Shown one piece after another: positions 1 to 12,435 of a stretch of DNA of 64,000 bases; position 1 is the first letter of the stretch; each line of letters starts with the position of its first letter. Origin of the DNA: Undaria pinnatifida (lineage: Eukaryota > Sar > Phaeophyceae > Laminariales > Alariaceae); contig JABAKD010000007.1 in NCBI GenBank assembly GCA_012845835.1, positions 1,285,992 to 1,349,991 on the forward strand, given 5' to 3'. A model generated the notes under the pieces. It was not told where the DNA came from and searched no databases. It saw nothing but the letters and a program-made list of their open reading frames with translations. The translations under genes were made by a program, and so were the position numbers.

Positions 1-223
1 TCAGTTTCACTCGAAAAGGCCCCTTTTTTCGACTGACGGATCCGACTGTGTAAGGATTGGCCTCAGGCCGGGTTTCGCGATTTGGACCTGTAACGCATTC
101 CACACTACAGCTTTGAGGTAAACGGCTTCCAAAAATCATGTTTGCCAGCGACGCTCCACCTGCCATTCTTGGCGTCCGCTTCGCTAGTGTTGCTAGAGTA
201 GGCGCAGTGTTCTATATACTTGA

Positions 224-1166
224 TATATAGATCGCCTAGACCTAGCACCACGCGTATAACAAGCTGATACATATCTTTGATCTCACAGCGCCGAAGTGTA
301 TCTGAATATTATTTGTGACCTAAACCTCCTAAAAAATCTCCCCCCCCCCCCTCTTGCTCTCCCTTACTCAAACGCCCCACCAAATATCGAAATCCGCCAC
401 ATTAATAAACACTTCACGCACAGGATATCACCTCATTATCTTTCGAGAGCCATCCATGCCGCTGTGTCCCCCCCCCCCCCCCCCCCCCCCTCCGCCCCCC
501 CCCCCCGCCCCCACCCCCCCACCCTCGCCCCCCAACCCATCCCAACCCCACCCCCTCGAACACTCCACCCTCTCTTTACTCACTGATTGTACGACTTACC
601 CCAGGATATACATGATAAACTGATGTATTATTTCCAAAAATGTCACATTTATCCCCTCGAAATAATGTATAGTTTCCAGGCACATATTGAGCTGCCCCCC
701 CCCCCCCCCCCCGCCCCAACCCCCCCCCCCCCCCCCCCCCGCCCCAACCCCCCCCCCCCCCCCCCCCCGCCCCAACCCCCCCCCCCCCCCCCCCCCCCGC
801 CCCCAATAATATCCCCTCGAAAGGATTTATAGCTTACATGCACAAATTGCCCCCCCCCCCCCCCCCCCCCCGCCCCCCTCCAAACCCGCTCGCTTTTGAT
901 CAAAACCAGGCCCCCCTTTCCCTTCACAGCTGTCAGATTTTGTCCCCCTCAGAAACGGGTTTTATAGTTTCCGCGCACAGACGGCCTAAAATCACCCTGT
1001 TGACCCTGATAGCTACACTGTAGTTGTAAGGGGAGTCGCCGACCTATATCCTTAATGAGGACACACAACTCGTAATGCGCGCGATCGGAGTATCACACAC
1101 AGCTTGCAAAGATGAGTTTCGACGAAATCTTCGATCTCACAGCTGGAGTGTATTTTAATTTTTACA
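224..1166 (+). mobile_element. Family A retroelement-like copy 1 with target-site duplication
   Basis: The sense strand is taken as the one ending in CTGGAGTGTATTTT plus an A/T-rich tail. The copy runs from a truncated 5' end (tatatagatcgcctagacc), through long C-tracts, the GTTGACCCTGATAGC segment and GAGTCGCCGACC, to the tail. It is flanked by a perfect 10-bp direct repeat ATATACTTGA at 214-223 and 1167-1176. The proline-rich or glycine-rich open frames across it come only from poly-C/poly-G. It belongs to the same family as the copies at 5.4, 9.1, 12.4, 15.8, 58.0, 59.4 and 60.8 kb. Confidence 0.8.
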
Positions 1167-2315
1167 ATATACTTGAAAATGGCCAGTCAGTGCCGATAGA
1201 TACACCATATTCTAACCACTGAGCGAGCAGTCAGTCAATAATGATTGACTGTTGGACCAATGCTACCCTACGTTAGGGGGTTGATGTTCATCTTTCCATT
1301 AATTTTCTTTTGGGCCTGTTTTTGCAGTGGCTCGGAGTCACTCGCGCGATGGACCCCCCCCATTCCTGTAGGGTTTTAGGCCAAGGTTGATGCAGTTTTC
1401 ATTTTGCAATGTGAATCCGTCATGGAGTGGCTAGCCATGCTGAACCTAGCGTATCGCCTTGAAGAAGTGTTTTTTTCAGTGGGGGGAACGGAGTCACTCG
1501 TGCGAGCAGCTCAAATCCAGTAGTGAAAAAGGGGTACCCTTGTGGTCGTTGGCTGACAGAGTGGTCATGGTGTGTATCTCTAATAAAAACACTACCTGGT
1601 ATCTGGGCTCTGTCTGGTTGCTAAGGTTTTCGCGGCCCATTTTAGCAAGACATTTTTTATGAAAAGTAAATGCGGCATGTATCCTAGCTTAGGCGTTGAG
1701 CACAAGGCAGCTCATGCTAAGCGCATGTCGTACGACTCTTTCGCATTTTCCATGTCGACACAAAAAACAGATCCCTGGTTATTCGTCACGGTTTCCCTTA
1801 GAAGTCCCAAAGTTGCGCCGTGAACCTCAGATATGTACCCAGAGGTTGCGATCACTTTAGAAGTCTTGCGGTGGGCAGTCTGTCAGATTACTTTCTTACT
1901 CTCTACCTCTCGCTATCGTTGAACAGGATGATGGGTCGATGTGTACATGATATATATGGCGATGGTCGGAACCTGGAAGGACGATGCCGGGCGGTCTTTG
2001 TGTCTGCGACAACAAGAGATGAGAAGGTGGCACCGAGCGTCCGTGAAAAACACTTGCGCATCAGAACAAATACGCTGTTTGGAAAGTTAAAAGGTGATCG
2101 ACGCCAAAACAAGAAACTACGAAGAAAAGAAACGAAGCCGGAGAAGACCAAAGGGAGAACAAGGTCACATGAAAAGACATGAAAAGGACTGATCGGGGTA
2201 CCTAATCAAGGCCGTCACCTAATCACCACGGCACAATGCCCACGCTACGGACAGATTTACAACCCGGCTTCTTGTACCTGACCGACCGTCGGTCCTACAA
2301 CAATGCCTTCTGCAG

Positions 2316-2390
2316 CGTTGCTTGCAACGTTCCCCGATACTCATGGCGGAAAGTTAATTACCTTGCAATACGAACATTTTCCTTATACAG
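2316..2390 (+). CDS. Possible isolated internal exon (weak)
   Basis: A 75-nt open segment lies between an acceptor (ccttctgcag) and a textbook donor (CAG followed by gtaagtgg). Read in phase 1 on both sides it encodes a 24-residue stretch beginning LLATFPDTHGGKL with no stop. No neighbouring exon with matching phase was found. It could equally be chance or part of an old repeat. Confidence 0.15.
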
Positions 2391-3904
2391 GTAAGTGGAA
2401 CACAGTACAACAATGGGCTAGAGTCTCGCTACATATATTTATTGTCTGCTTGTATGTAGTGACTGTGCACACATCAACTAGACACGTGTGGTTATTAGCC
2501 AAAGGACTTTATTAGATTGCTGCAAAAACAATACAAACGAATTTTTTATCAATACATTCAGGCCCATGTATAAACAGCGGCAATGCGGTTGTAGCTGTTA
2601 CACTCAGATGACCGAAAAGCAACTTGACTAATGTATTCAGCCTTGTGCATGAACAACGTCAGTATAGATGCCATCGTGTCGAATATTTAGTACTCGTGGT
2701 GCAAGCAACATCGAGAAATACTCTTGGAAAAAAGAGTAAACACATCTGCTGTGTGCACAACAACCGCTGCCTGCGAGCTTGACTTGGAAATCGGCGCCGA
2801 TTTTGCGTTTGCATGATTGCGGCTGGCCTTGAGGGGATACTAAGTAACTTGCCGTTCACCGATCATCTCAGCAACCGCGCGCCGGGATGCTTCTTGGCAG
2901 GTACAGCACACGACAGTTTGGGCGCGTAGGTGTGGCTATCGTCCAATGCATTGGCACCTCCCACACTGGGGACGCCAATGTTAGCGGAGTGGCTGCTTAT
3001 GATATGACAGCGACTCACGTCAAGCCTCTGGATTAGCACACCCACCACGACATCACACGCGGACACTATCCGCTACATTAGAGCTCGCTCAGGGTATTTT
3101 GCACATTTTGTGACGATCTTCATTGAATGTCTTCATTTTATGTCCGTTTAATTTTGAGATTGGCACTTAAGCCGGACATTCGAATGATAAGCAACATATT
3201 ACCAATAAGATTATTGCCGTGCCTCTTTGTTAGTCCTGGCGCGGCAGGTCTTTCACTCCGCACCTGTCTATCGCCGGGCGTGTACAAAAAGCTTGGCGTA
3301 AACAAACTCCCCACTACCTTTTTTCCATTCAAAACGTGTCATCGACTTCATCATGACCATCATGATCATGGCCCAGAGCGAGATACGACACGGGCTGCGG
3401 AACGTGATCCGTGTAATACCCGTGAGGCTCCTCACTGAAGTAGTTCTCTCTCACACAAACCTGAGTTCGAAAAACCTAAAGCGCGTATCGACGAGCGAGC
3501 CTCATGCACTCGGCATTTATTTAACGAACAACGTCGCAAGCTACAATTAAACATGGGGTTCCAACGATATTGTGTACTTGTTCAGTTGACGAGCCTCTTC
3601 GGCCAGAATCTGTTTCGCCAAAAACGTATATGATGCTGATAATAACCCTATTATATTGGAGAACACATCTTACGTGGCTTAACCTCTTCGCAAATTCCCG
3701 AAACAGCGACATCGTGGCAACCTCGAGACGAGCCAAGCTGGACACCTACCTTCTCCATCTTTCCCGTGCTATTCCTCGATAGTTTGTTGATCCGCGTCGT
3801 AAATGCTCGCACAAATTACTTCGTGACAACCTAACGCAAGGACGAAGAGGGGGGTTGTGAACAACCTCTACCTACCTGTAGGGCTTCTAACTAATAATAA
3901 GAAG

Positions 3905-4165
3905 TGTTCAGCTTCGCGCTGCTACACAACGTTAGTTTGTTGCGCCACAATGCAAGTGCTCGCAACAACCCCTTCGCGTTATACTTCGAAGTACACGAAC
4001 GAAAGGACAGGCGGCATACTACCCAGCCACCCCACCTCGTTCCCGTGCCTGACTTAGTTAGTATGATACTCCACCGCGCGAGTGCCCGCAAACACCACTC
4101 ACTCCATGGTATACATGAACTAAAGGGCAGGCCGGATATCCAGGCTCTCTATATTCTCCCTGTGC
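3905..4165. repeat. Two diverged tandem units of about 130 bp
   Basis: Two consecutive units resemble each other: a run around 'agtttgttgcgccacaatgc..gtgctcgcaacaac' and a second around 'agtatgatactccaccgcgc..gtgcccgcaaacac'. Each is followed by 'gaacgaaaggacaggc' or 'gaactaaagggcaggc'. They stay in one open frame in translation, but nothing shows that the segment is coding. Confidence 0.45.
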
Positions 4166-4313
4166 CCTCCCTGTGCCAGATGGCGCTACGTTGTTTCTCC
4201 ACGGCGGTGCAAATGGTCGCGCCAAACGCTTCGTAGAATTCCCTATCGTACCTGCGAAGGGGATGCCCACAGCTTCATCTGACATTCATTTCTTCCTTGT
4301 GTAACATTTTCCC

Positions 4314-4338
4314 ATATATATATATATATATATATATA
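4314..4338. repeat. (TA)n microsatellite
   Basis: An uninterrupted TA dinucleotide run is visible in a non-coding stretch. Confidence 0.9.
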
Positions 4339-5437
4339 CCGGATTGACCCCTGTATCGAAGCTAATGAGTTAACCTATTTCCAGCTCCTAAAAAATCTTA
4401 TTCAAACTCCCAGTGTTTTTTTTGTCCCCATGTCGAGAGTGCGGTGCTTAAAGGGTCAAACATGCTTTGAATGTCCCGCTGTTTCTTCTGTTCACAGCTT
4501 GTTTTATTATGTTCATACCGTATATTATTACTGTATTTTTAAAATCATCACATTTTTGCGTTCCAGCCCAACTCGTAATATAAGAGGTTTAAACTTCGGC
4601 GGCCATCTGGACAAGCTACAAGGTCATGGTCACAGGTAACTTCCCTTCACCTCTACGGTACGTGCCTTCATTTTTATCGCACATAGGGTTCATTCTCTTC
4701 CAAAATCTCATCTTTTTATGCTCGTCGATTTTCATCAAATTTTGCGAACTCACGATCTCGCGTGTTCCGGTAGTCTTTTGTTAGCGCAAGAAAAAGGCAC
4801 AACGACCACGAGCATGCACTCGCGAGCATGGAAACCTGCATCACTGAACTTAGCAGGGACGAGATTAACTTACCACTGCAAAGGGGATGCCTGCATGCCT
4901 TATCTGGCCTTGAGGTGTCGCCGAGAACCTGTACGACGGACTTAGGATGAGCTCGCACCGAGCGACCTTGCCGGGGGGTGTCAACGGCTCAAGGCGTGAA
5001 TGTACTTTGTATGGTTTGGTCCACGCAGAAACCAGTTTTATCTTGACCCACCGGTATAACTGTCTCCACGTTTTCGGGGACAACGTCATTACATCATTGG
5101 AAAGAAGGAGACGTTGTTATGGGCGATAATTAAAATGTATACTACTGCTTTCATAGCCGGTGTACGCCAACCGACGAACACAACGCCGACCGACCAACAC
5201 GACGATGGGGGCAGCATTTTTGGACTGTTTTGCTGAATGACAGGCTCCTTAGCCCGACATCGTCGGGAACGCCTTTTCGTTTTGAAACATTATTCACGTG
5301 GTATAATACCTAGCTAGGCCGTGGGATTGTCCATGGCGGAATAATGGTGTGTCACTTTCGATTTATATTTAGTTGTATTATTGGGTGAGGTTTAGAGGTA
5401 CACCCCTGCCGAATGCGGCGTGGGCGGTGGGTATATT

Positions 5438-5996
5438 ATAAAAATGAAAATACACTCCAGCTGTGAGATCGAGGATTTCGTCGAAACTCATCTTTGCAAG
5501 CTGTGTGTGATCCTCCGATCGCGCGCATTACGAGTTGTGTGTCCTCATTAAGGATATAGGTCGGCGACTCCCCTTACAACTACAGTGTAGCTATCAGGGT
5601 CAACAGGATGATTTTAGTCAGTCTGTGCGCGGAAACTATAAAACCCGTTTCTGAGGGGGACAAAATCTGACAGCTGTGGAGGGAAATGTATCCTTTTATC
5701 AAGTGAATCTTGTAAGTCGAATAACCGGTGAGGGGGGGGGGCGGAGTTTTGAATGACTTGGGGGCCTGGTTTTGATAAAAAGCGAGCGGGTTTGGAGGGG
5801 GGGGGGGGGGGGGAAGGGGGGGCAATTTGTGCATGTAAGTTATAATCCTTTCAAGGGGATAAATCTGACGGTTTGGGCACCAGTTTATTATTGAGGGCGG
5901 GGGGGGGGGGGGGGGCGGGGGGGGGGCGTGTGGGGCAGATCAATATGTGCGTGGAAACTATACATTATTTTGAGGGGATAAATCTGACGGTTTTGG
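5438..5996 (-). mobile_element. Family A copy 2, truncated
   Basis: On the plus strand this reads as the reverse complement of the sense. It runs from 'aaaatgaaaatacactcc' at the conserved end, through the 'ggtcggcgactcccc' and 'gggtcaacagg' segments, two G-tract blocks and the module 'gataaatctgacggttttgg', and then stops. It lacks the distal modules present at 9.1 and 58.0 kb. Confidence 0.8.
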
Positions 5997-8900
5997 ATAT
6001 ATATGGCAATGCATAGTACACAGCAGTAATTTGATTCACGAATAATAGGCCCTTCCGAGATTTTTCGCGTTTTAGTGTGCTCTTATCAATGCAATGCGCT
6101 TCATACGTACGTAACAGGGTTGGTTGGCCTCGGTCATGTTTATTTCGCCGCCGACACAATGTGAAGTTCGGCTGGGGATTGAAGACCTAACGATCTTGAA
6201 CGATAGCGCAAGCAACATACTAAGCTTCAAGCTATAGACTACGCAATATTTAAGACTTCCTTCTACTGGGATAGGTCATACAATGGGGTCGGGTCCCAGA
6301 CAGATCGCGATCTAGAAAATCTAGATCCTCTACTGTATCTATCGTATAAATCATAAACACATTATCCCGGAATGACTGATAATTGATCATGGGGGCTTTG
6401 ATCTGTCCACCGTGTGCTGGTAAAAAGGTTCTAACTTCCACTTCGAAAGGGATAAGCCATCCAATACAGTAAGCCTTAACGCGTGAGCCTGTTTCTTCGG
6501 GCCGCATCCCAGACAACTGCGCACTCGCTGCCAAGCTCCTCCGTTCGCCCCGTAAAACCCTCTTTCATCTAACTGCAAAAAGCAACCCATACTAATTCCA
6601 AGGCATCTGTCCCCCAAAACATGCGTGCACTGCTAAAAGGATGAAGAAGTGCACCCACGTAGGGGCGGTGCCAAACATGCTCAAACCTGGAATATCTCAT
6701 GTGTTTTATTGAAAATTAAGAGTACGCTACAACAAACAGCTGTGAGATCAAGAGAACAAGAACGAAGAACGAACGAACGGCTATCTTACATCACAAATAA
6801 ATACAGTGCAGCATTGGGCAATATAAAACCATTCGTATGGGAGATGAAAAATGGAGTACACACAAGACAGCAAACAAACCAGTTGCAAAATTGAAAGCAC
6901 GAGTTGGCCATGAAACCGAGCAGGCGAGGGAGGAAAAGGAAAGGGACATATCTCGAAGCGTACTTATCTTTAATTTTCTGGCGACAATGTGCAGTGTATC
7001 ACGCATTCCAAATGCAATAACACAATGTATCGAATACTGCCACCCTCACCCAATCCATTCCCCTTCCCATCGTGTACCCGCAATGCGCTATGATATCTCC
7101 GTGCAATTTAAGTCAAGAGAAGGTTCACGCAAGTACCAACACAACAACTAGACACCGGTGGCACCAAAGAGGCTGAAACTTCGTGAGGGTCAGAAAAAGT
7201 AATGCAACAGGTGAACCTTCGTGAAGGTAAGCGAAAAAAGGTGATGAAATATCGCCAAAAGATTGCGTCGCAAGCCGTGACCTGGACCGACAATCCCGGC
7301 AATAGATAATCCGAGAGGGCTCCACGACGAAGGCACAAAAAAGAAGCGAACATCAACAAAAAATGCCAGTCAGTGATCGCGAAGACTTGGTTTGGGCAGG
7401 CGTTAAGTTCACCTTTAACCAGCACTCGAGCGGCCTACGAAATACCCTCTAACACATTACAAAGCACCAACAACGCGCGTTTTTGGCATATGGGTCTGAA
7501 ATAGTAGTCTAGACCTATTTCGGGCGTAGTCCTCAGAATAAATAAGTACCGTGGTATTAGGTATGGAGACCTACAGTGTCAGCACCTCGAATAAGATTGT
7601 GCCTATTAAGAACTTGATACTCACTTTGGGCGGACGCTACTAACTAAGGAAATTAGACTAAGAAATTGTGCTCAGCGGCGAGCGGTACACTAAATCCTTT
7701 ATAACAGCCTATGCTCAAGGTTGTTCAAGGGTGGGGCCACAGTAAGAATCTGAGGCTCATAACAAGTACACCAGTACTAGGGCAATCTTGTTGGCGGGTC
7801 TAACTAGGAAGGGTTCGTGCAGCCACAAACAAAACTACTAGTCCGGTATGCCCCCGACGTGAACCTCTATCGTTTCGTACCTAGCTCTCAATTTCGAGCA
7901 TACCACTCGTATATACTGCTGCAACACCAACACAACTTCAAGTGTGGCAAACCTGTCAGGCATGCCATGTGTTATGTGTCTGGCAACTGTTGGTTGTATA
8001 AAAAATCAGGCAGGTACTACTGCTGTACTCGGATGTTTCCTACCCTTGAGCTTTCAGTCTACTATTAATTCGGCAGTTTGTTCTATGAGAGGTCAGTCAC
8101 CTATGTATGTGCTAAGAGAGCTCGCAGATTGCTGATACAAAAGTACAGGCTGCAAGAACGAATAAACAACACGCGGAAGGGGGAGGGATAGGAGCGAACG
8201 CACGGGCGCCCAAACAAGATAGAACGACAACATTTTTGGTACATGAGCAACAGCCACCCTGATGATGAGGATTCAACAACGAGGACGTGTGCTTACCAAA
8301 CGCAAACTAAAGTGATAAAACCAACACGACAGGGCAGGGCAGCGTGGGGGGGAACAAAAACGCAGACCTCCAGACCCTGCCAACCCCCTCGCGCCGACGC
8401 TGGTACAGTGTCCACGGCAAAGGGTAGAACAGAAAGACGACGCCGCTACTAGTAGCCGCAAAAATGCAAGACTGTATTGGCCGTCCTTTAGACGTCGCAG
8501 TTGCCAATCGCATCATATATTTTCACCACCTCCGTCGAATATTTCTGTTAATCGGTTGGTTGAAAGGTCAACGTTGGAATCGTAAATAAATGGAGAACAG
8601 CAGCTCTACCACCACAATTATTAACAAAAACATTATGTATGTGGGTGTTCTTCATACCAAACCGTTCGTTCTACCCATCGACCCATCGAGATACTCTGTA
8701 CTCCAGGTACCAGGTACCCGGTAGTATCCGGTGATGATCCAGTGTCAGTATGTTCATCCTATCTATAGTATCAATAGAAGCTAGAGAGAGACAAGCTCTC
8801 TCTGGGGAAGGCGTACGTAGTAATAGTAGATGTATACATCCCAAAGGAATGTAGGACGGAGATTTGGCCTTGCACCGCCCAACGTATGCTTCGTATACTA

Positions 8901-9112
8901 AATAACACCGAACAGAAACAAGCTGAAGAATGAACGAGGCAGCAGGTATTGTAATGATACCAGGTACGTAGCTACTTTACTACTCGTTTTTTGCGTTGTA
9001 TATCTCTGGTAATTTTAACCAGGAATGAGGCGCGAATGACGGAGGAAGAAAGGGAAGAACATGCACATCATCGACGCGCGAAACGGGGAAGAAGCCATAT
9101 CTATTTACGTGG
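5997..9112. other. Intergenic stretch with no recognised gene
   Basis: Only short frames without known motifs are present. Around 8.70-8.97 kb the palindrome-like words CCAGGTACC and TACCAGGTA cluster. A short inverted repeat (gagagagacaagctctctct) lies near 8.78 kb. No splice-compatible exon chain was found. Confidence 0.5.
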
Positions 9113-9901
9113 TATATATTATAAAAAGTGAAAATACACTCCAGCTACCAGCTGTGAGATCGAGGATTTCGTCGAAACTCATCTTTGCAAGCTGTGTGGG
9201 ATACTCCGATCGCGCGTATTACGAGTTGTGTGTCCTCATTAAGGATATAGGTCGGCGACTCCCCTTACAACTACAGTGTAGCTATCAGGGTCAACAGGGT
9301 GATTTTAGTCAGTCTGTGCGCGGAAACTATAAAACCCGTTTCTGAGGGGGACAAAATCTGACAGCTGTGGAGGGAAATGTATTATTTTATCAAGTGAATC
9401 CTGTAAGTCGAATAACCGGTGAGGGGGGGGGCGGAGTTTTCAAGGACGTGGGGGCCTGGTTTTGATCAAAAGCGAGCGGGGTCGGAGGGGGGGCGGGGGG
9501 GGGGGGGGGGCGGACGGGCGGGCAGTTTGTGCATGTAAACTATAAATCCTTTCAAGGGGATGGATCTGACAGTTTTGGAAGGAAAAAAAAAAAAAAAAAA
9601 AAAAAAAAGGCACCAGTTTATTATTGGGGGGGGGGGGGGGGGGTTGGGGCGGGGGGGGGGCGTGTGGGGCAGCTCAATATGTGCGTGGAAACTATACATT
9701 ATTTTGAGGGGATAAATGTGACGGTTTTGGAAATAATGCATCAGTTTATCATGTATATCCTGGGGTAAGTCGTACAATCAGTGAGTAGAGAGAGGGTGGA
9801 GTGTTCGAGGGGGTGGGGTTGGGATGGGTTGGGGGGGGGGTGGGAGGTGGGGGGTGGGGGCGGGGGGGGCAGGGGGGGTGGGGGGGAGGGGGCGGGGGGG
9901 G

Positions 9902-9938
<37 letters not shown>

Positions 9939-10800
9939 GGAAGGGTTTTAGGTGAGAGGTTTGTTATACGTGTGGTGCTAGGTCTAGGCGATGGTGCGGG
10001 TAATGGGGAAGAATGGGGCGTTCGGGGCGGGGGGGGGGGAAAGCAGCGGCATGGATGGCTCTCGTAAGATAATGAGGTGATATCCTGTGCGTGAAGTGTT
10101 TATTAATCTGGCGGATTTCGATATTTGGTGGGGCGTTTGAGCAAGGGAGAGCGAGAGGGGGGGGGGGGGGATTTTTTAGGAGGTTTAGGTCACAAATAAT
10201 ATTTAAATACACTTCGGCTGTGAGATCAAAGATATGTAGGGGCTTGTTATACGCGTGGTGCTAGGTCTAGGCGATCGTGCGGGTGGTTGGAAAAGAGGGG
10301 GCGTTGGAGGGGGGGGGGTTTGGGGAGGGGGTGGAGGGAAAAGAATTGAAAACTACGTCATGGATGGTCAGAAAGATAATGACGTGATATCAACTGCGTA
10401 TAGGTGTTAATTACTCTGGCCGATTTCGATTGTGAGTGGGGCGTTTGGACAAACTAGGCGGAAGGGGGGGGGGGTCGGGGGACGGGGGGGGGGGGGGGGG
10501 GAAGGGTTGGGGTTTTTCATGAACAAGAGGGGTCAGGGGAGGGGGAGGGGAGGGGGGGGGGGCGGGGGGCGGGACATTTCAATTTGTGCGCGGAAACTAT
10601 AAATCCTCAAAGGGGACAAACCTGACGATTGAAGCAATAAGACATCCCTTCATATCATCTGCCTTGTAAAGTTTTCTATTCTAGAAGGTTTGATGTTAGA
10701 TGCAGCATGCAACCCAGTGTTCAAGTGTAGTAAATACCGTGTTAAATCTTCGTAATTTGTTGTTGTACATGGATCGAAAGCCAGAATATTTTATAGAATA
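9113..10800 (-). mobile_element. Family A copy 3, near full-length modular element
   Basis: One of the longest copies. In plus-strand order it has the conserved A/T-rich end, the 'gtcggcgactcccc' core, and several modules of the type 'gtgcg(t/c)ggaaactata..gaggggataaat(c/g)tgacggttttgg'. Then come two modules of the type 'ttatacg(t/c)gtggtgctaggtctaggcgat'..'gataatga(g/c)gtgatatc'..'ggatttcgat', separated by G-runs. The run at 9903-9937 has 35 consecutive G. Similarity to the 12.4-kb copy continues beyond the last G-tract through 'gatgtta(g/c)atg..catggatcgaaag' to about 10.8 kb, so the true element may be longer than its G-rich part. Confidence 0.8.
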
Positions 10801-10804
10801 TTTG

Positions 10805-11900
10805 TAGTTAGTTACCATTATTTTCTGACATCGCTAATTATAAGAAAGAGATACGTATTGCCAAAAAAAACAGGCGAGGTGATGTGGTCATGCACTGTTT
10901 GTCACCACCATCATACAGTTACCATTATTTTCTGACATCGCTAATTATACGAAAGAGATACGTATTATTGTCAAATACAGCATGCGAGGTGATGTATGTG
11001 GCCATGTACTGTCTCCGCCATTGAGCATTAGAGGGAGGGATGCGAATCGTCAGTTTTCGAGGAACGCTTGGTATACATGCGCTCAATTACGTTACCTCGT
11101 TAGTCATACTCGGTATACACGCGCTCAAGTACGTTACCTCGTTGTTAGTCATACTTCGCTTGGCATATAGGTTGGGAGGCGATCATGCAGACGGTATGTA
11201 CGAAATACGTAATGGGTTGGTAAGGTTGTTTACCGCAATTTTAACACATCTGCCTGTGCTTCCTTTTCCAAATTATTATTTTCTCAAATAAATGCGGTTT
11301 CACGCCCATGATTCTACCTTGCCGATGTGGGGCTCTGCGGTCGTCAATTTTAAGTCAGAGATACATCCTACAAATACATCAGGCGAGGTGGGTATGTGAT
11401 GTCATATACATGCGACTAAAATCATCCTGTTGACCCTGATAGCTACACTGTAGTTGTAAGGGGAGTCGCAGACCTATATCCTTAATGAGGAAACACAACT
11501 CGTAATGCGCGCGATCGGAGTATCACACACAGCTTGCAAAGATGAGTTTCGACGAAATCTTCGATCTCACAGCTGGAGTGTATTTTAATTTTTATAATAA
11601 TATATGCGATGCCATCACTATTGACCTCGAGGGTGACTTTACTTCGTTAGGTATATGGTACTGTGTTTCGTAGAGGTCGTCTCAGGAGGGTATGCGATGG
11701 GTCGGCAGTGCGGTTTACCGCAATTTTATCAGGTCTGCCTGTGCTTCCTTTTCAACTTATTATTGTCTCAAACGTACGATTTCACGCCCATGATTTTTAC
11801 CGTGCCGCTGTGGGGCTCTGAGGTCGCCAATTCTAAGACAGAGATACATCTTACAAATACAGCAGTTGAGGTGGGCATGCATTTGTTAAACTCTGATTTG
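10805..11900. repeat. Local complex repeat, about 400-450-bp unit, several partial copies
   Basis: Recurrent blocks are visible. One block has the form 'aagacagagatacatcttacaaatac' followed by 'ggcgaggtg'. A second block is 'ttaccgcaattttaacacatctgcctgtgcttcc' leading to 'cacgcccatga' and 'gtggggctctg'. Copies lie near 10.84, 10.94, 11.34 and 11.83 kb and recur at 13.8 and 13.95 kb. The blocks keep order, so this is an ancestral unit partly duplicated. A family A fragment is inserted at 11.42-11.60 kb. Confidence 0.65.
11416..11603 (+). mobile_element. Family A copy 4, short 5'-truncated insertion
   Basis: The copy begins inside the 'aaatcatcctgttgacc' segment and ends 'tgtattttaatttttataataatat'-like. 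It interrupts the local repeat unit. ATGCGA occurs at both junctions (11410-11415 and 11604-11609), as expected for a short target duplication. Only the tail end common to all family A copies is retained. Confidence 0.7.
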
Positions 11901-11906
11901 CGAGCA

Positions 11907-12268
11907 GGCGCGGCACGAGTAAGACCTTTTGTATTGGTTGTATGCACTGCATGCAGTTGCCCCCCCCTGTCTATATTGTGCGAGCGGAGGAGGTCATATG
12001 ACATGTACGAAAAAAAATATAATGGACCAGGTGTTGGCTATATAATCCCCCCTTCCCCCTCTGCTATAATACCAGGTAATACCTGGTGCACATATGACTA
12101 TGTTGTGGTTCTACGTAATTAGCCTCTCACTGGTGTGGTGGGGTGATGGCATGTTAACGCCTATCCCCTGTCCACTCTCGCCCAACCACATACCACACCC
12201 CAGCAACCACGTCTTGACATTTACTGCTAGCAGTAGTGGTAATAATATAAAAGGCTCACAAAATATCA
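11907..12268. other. Spacer with no supported gene
   Basis: A long open frame runs from the repeat unit into this stretch, but its conserved portion belongs to the repeat. It has no recognisable domain. Confidence 0.4.
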
Positions 12269-12271
12269 TGA

Positions 12272-12420
12272 AGAATAAAAATACACGCCGGCTGCGAGAT
12301 CGAAGATTTCGTCGAAACTCATGCACGGTGTATGTGTGATACTACTCCGATCGTGCGTACTACTACAACTGGGTGTGTGTTCTCATTAAGGATATAGGTC
12401 GGCGACTGCCCTGCCTCGGT
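12272..12420 (-). mobile_element. Family A copy 5, diverged fragment
   Basis: Contains the end segment 'aaaatacacgccggctgcgag', 'gaagatttcgtcgaaactca' and 'aggatataggtcggcgactg', more diverged than its neighbours. It is immediately followed by copy 6 in the same orientation. Confidence 0.7.
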
Positions 12421-12435
12421 ATGTGCAGATAATAT

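Larger units (their letters stand above)
1177..5437. other. Intergenic stretch with no recognised gene
   Basis: Both strands carry only short open frames without recognisable domains. Three items stand out. One is a possible internal exon at 2316-2390. One is a pair of diverged tandem units near 3.9-4.2 kb. One is a short TA microsatellite near 4.32 kb. A phrase of the type CTGCRAAGGGGATGCC recurs at about 4252 and 4876, suggesting further degenerate repeats. Confidence 0.5.

Noticed and set aside
296-927. Proline- and glycine-rich open frames on both strands
   Set aside because: They are translations of poly-C/poly-G tracts of a family A element and have no independent support.
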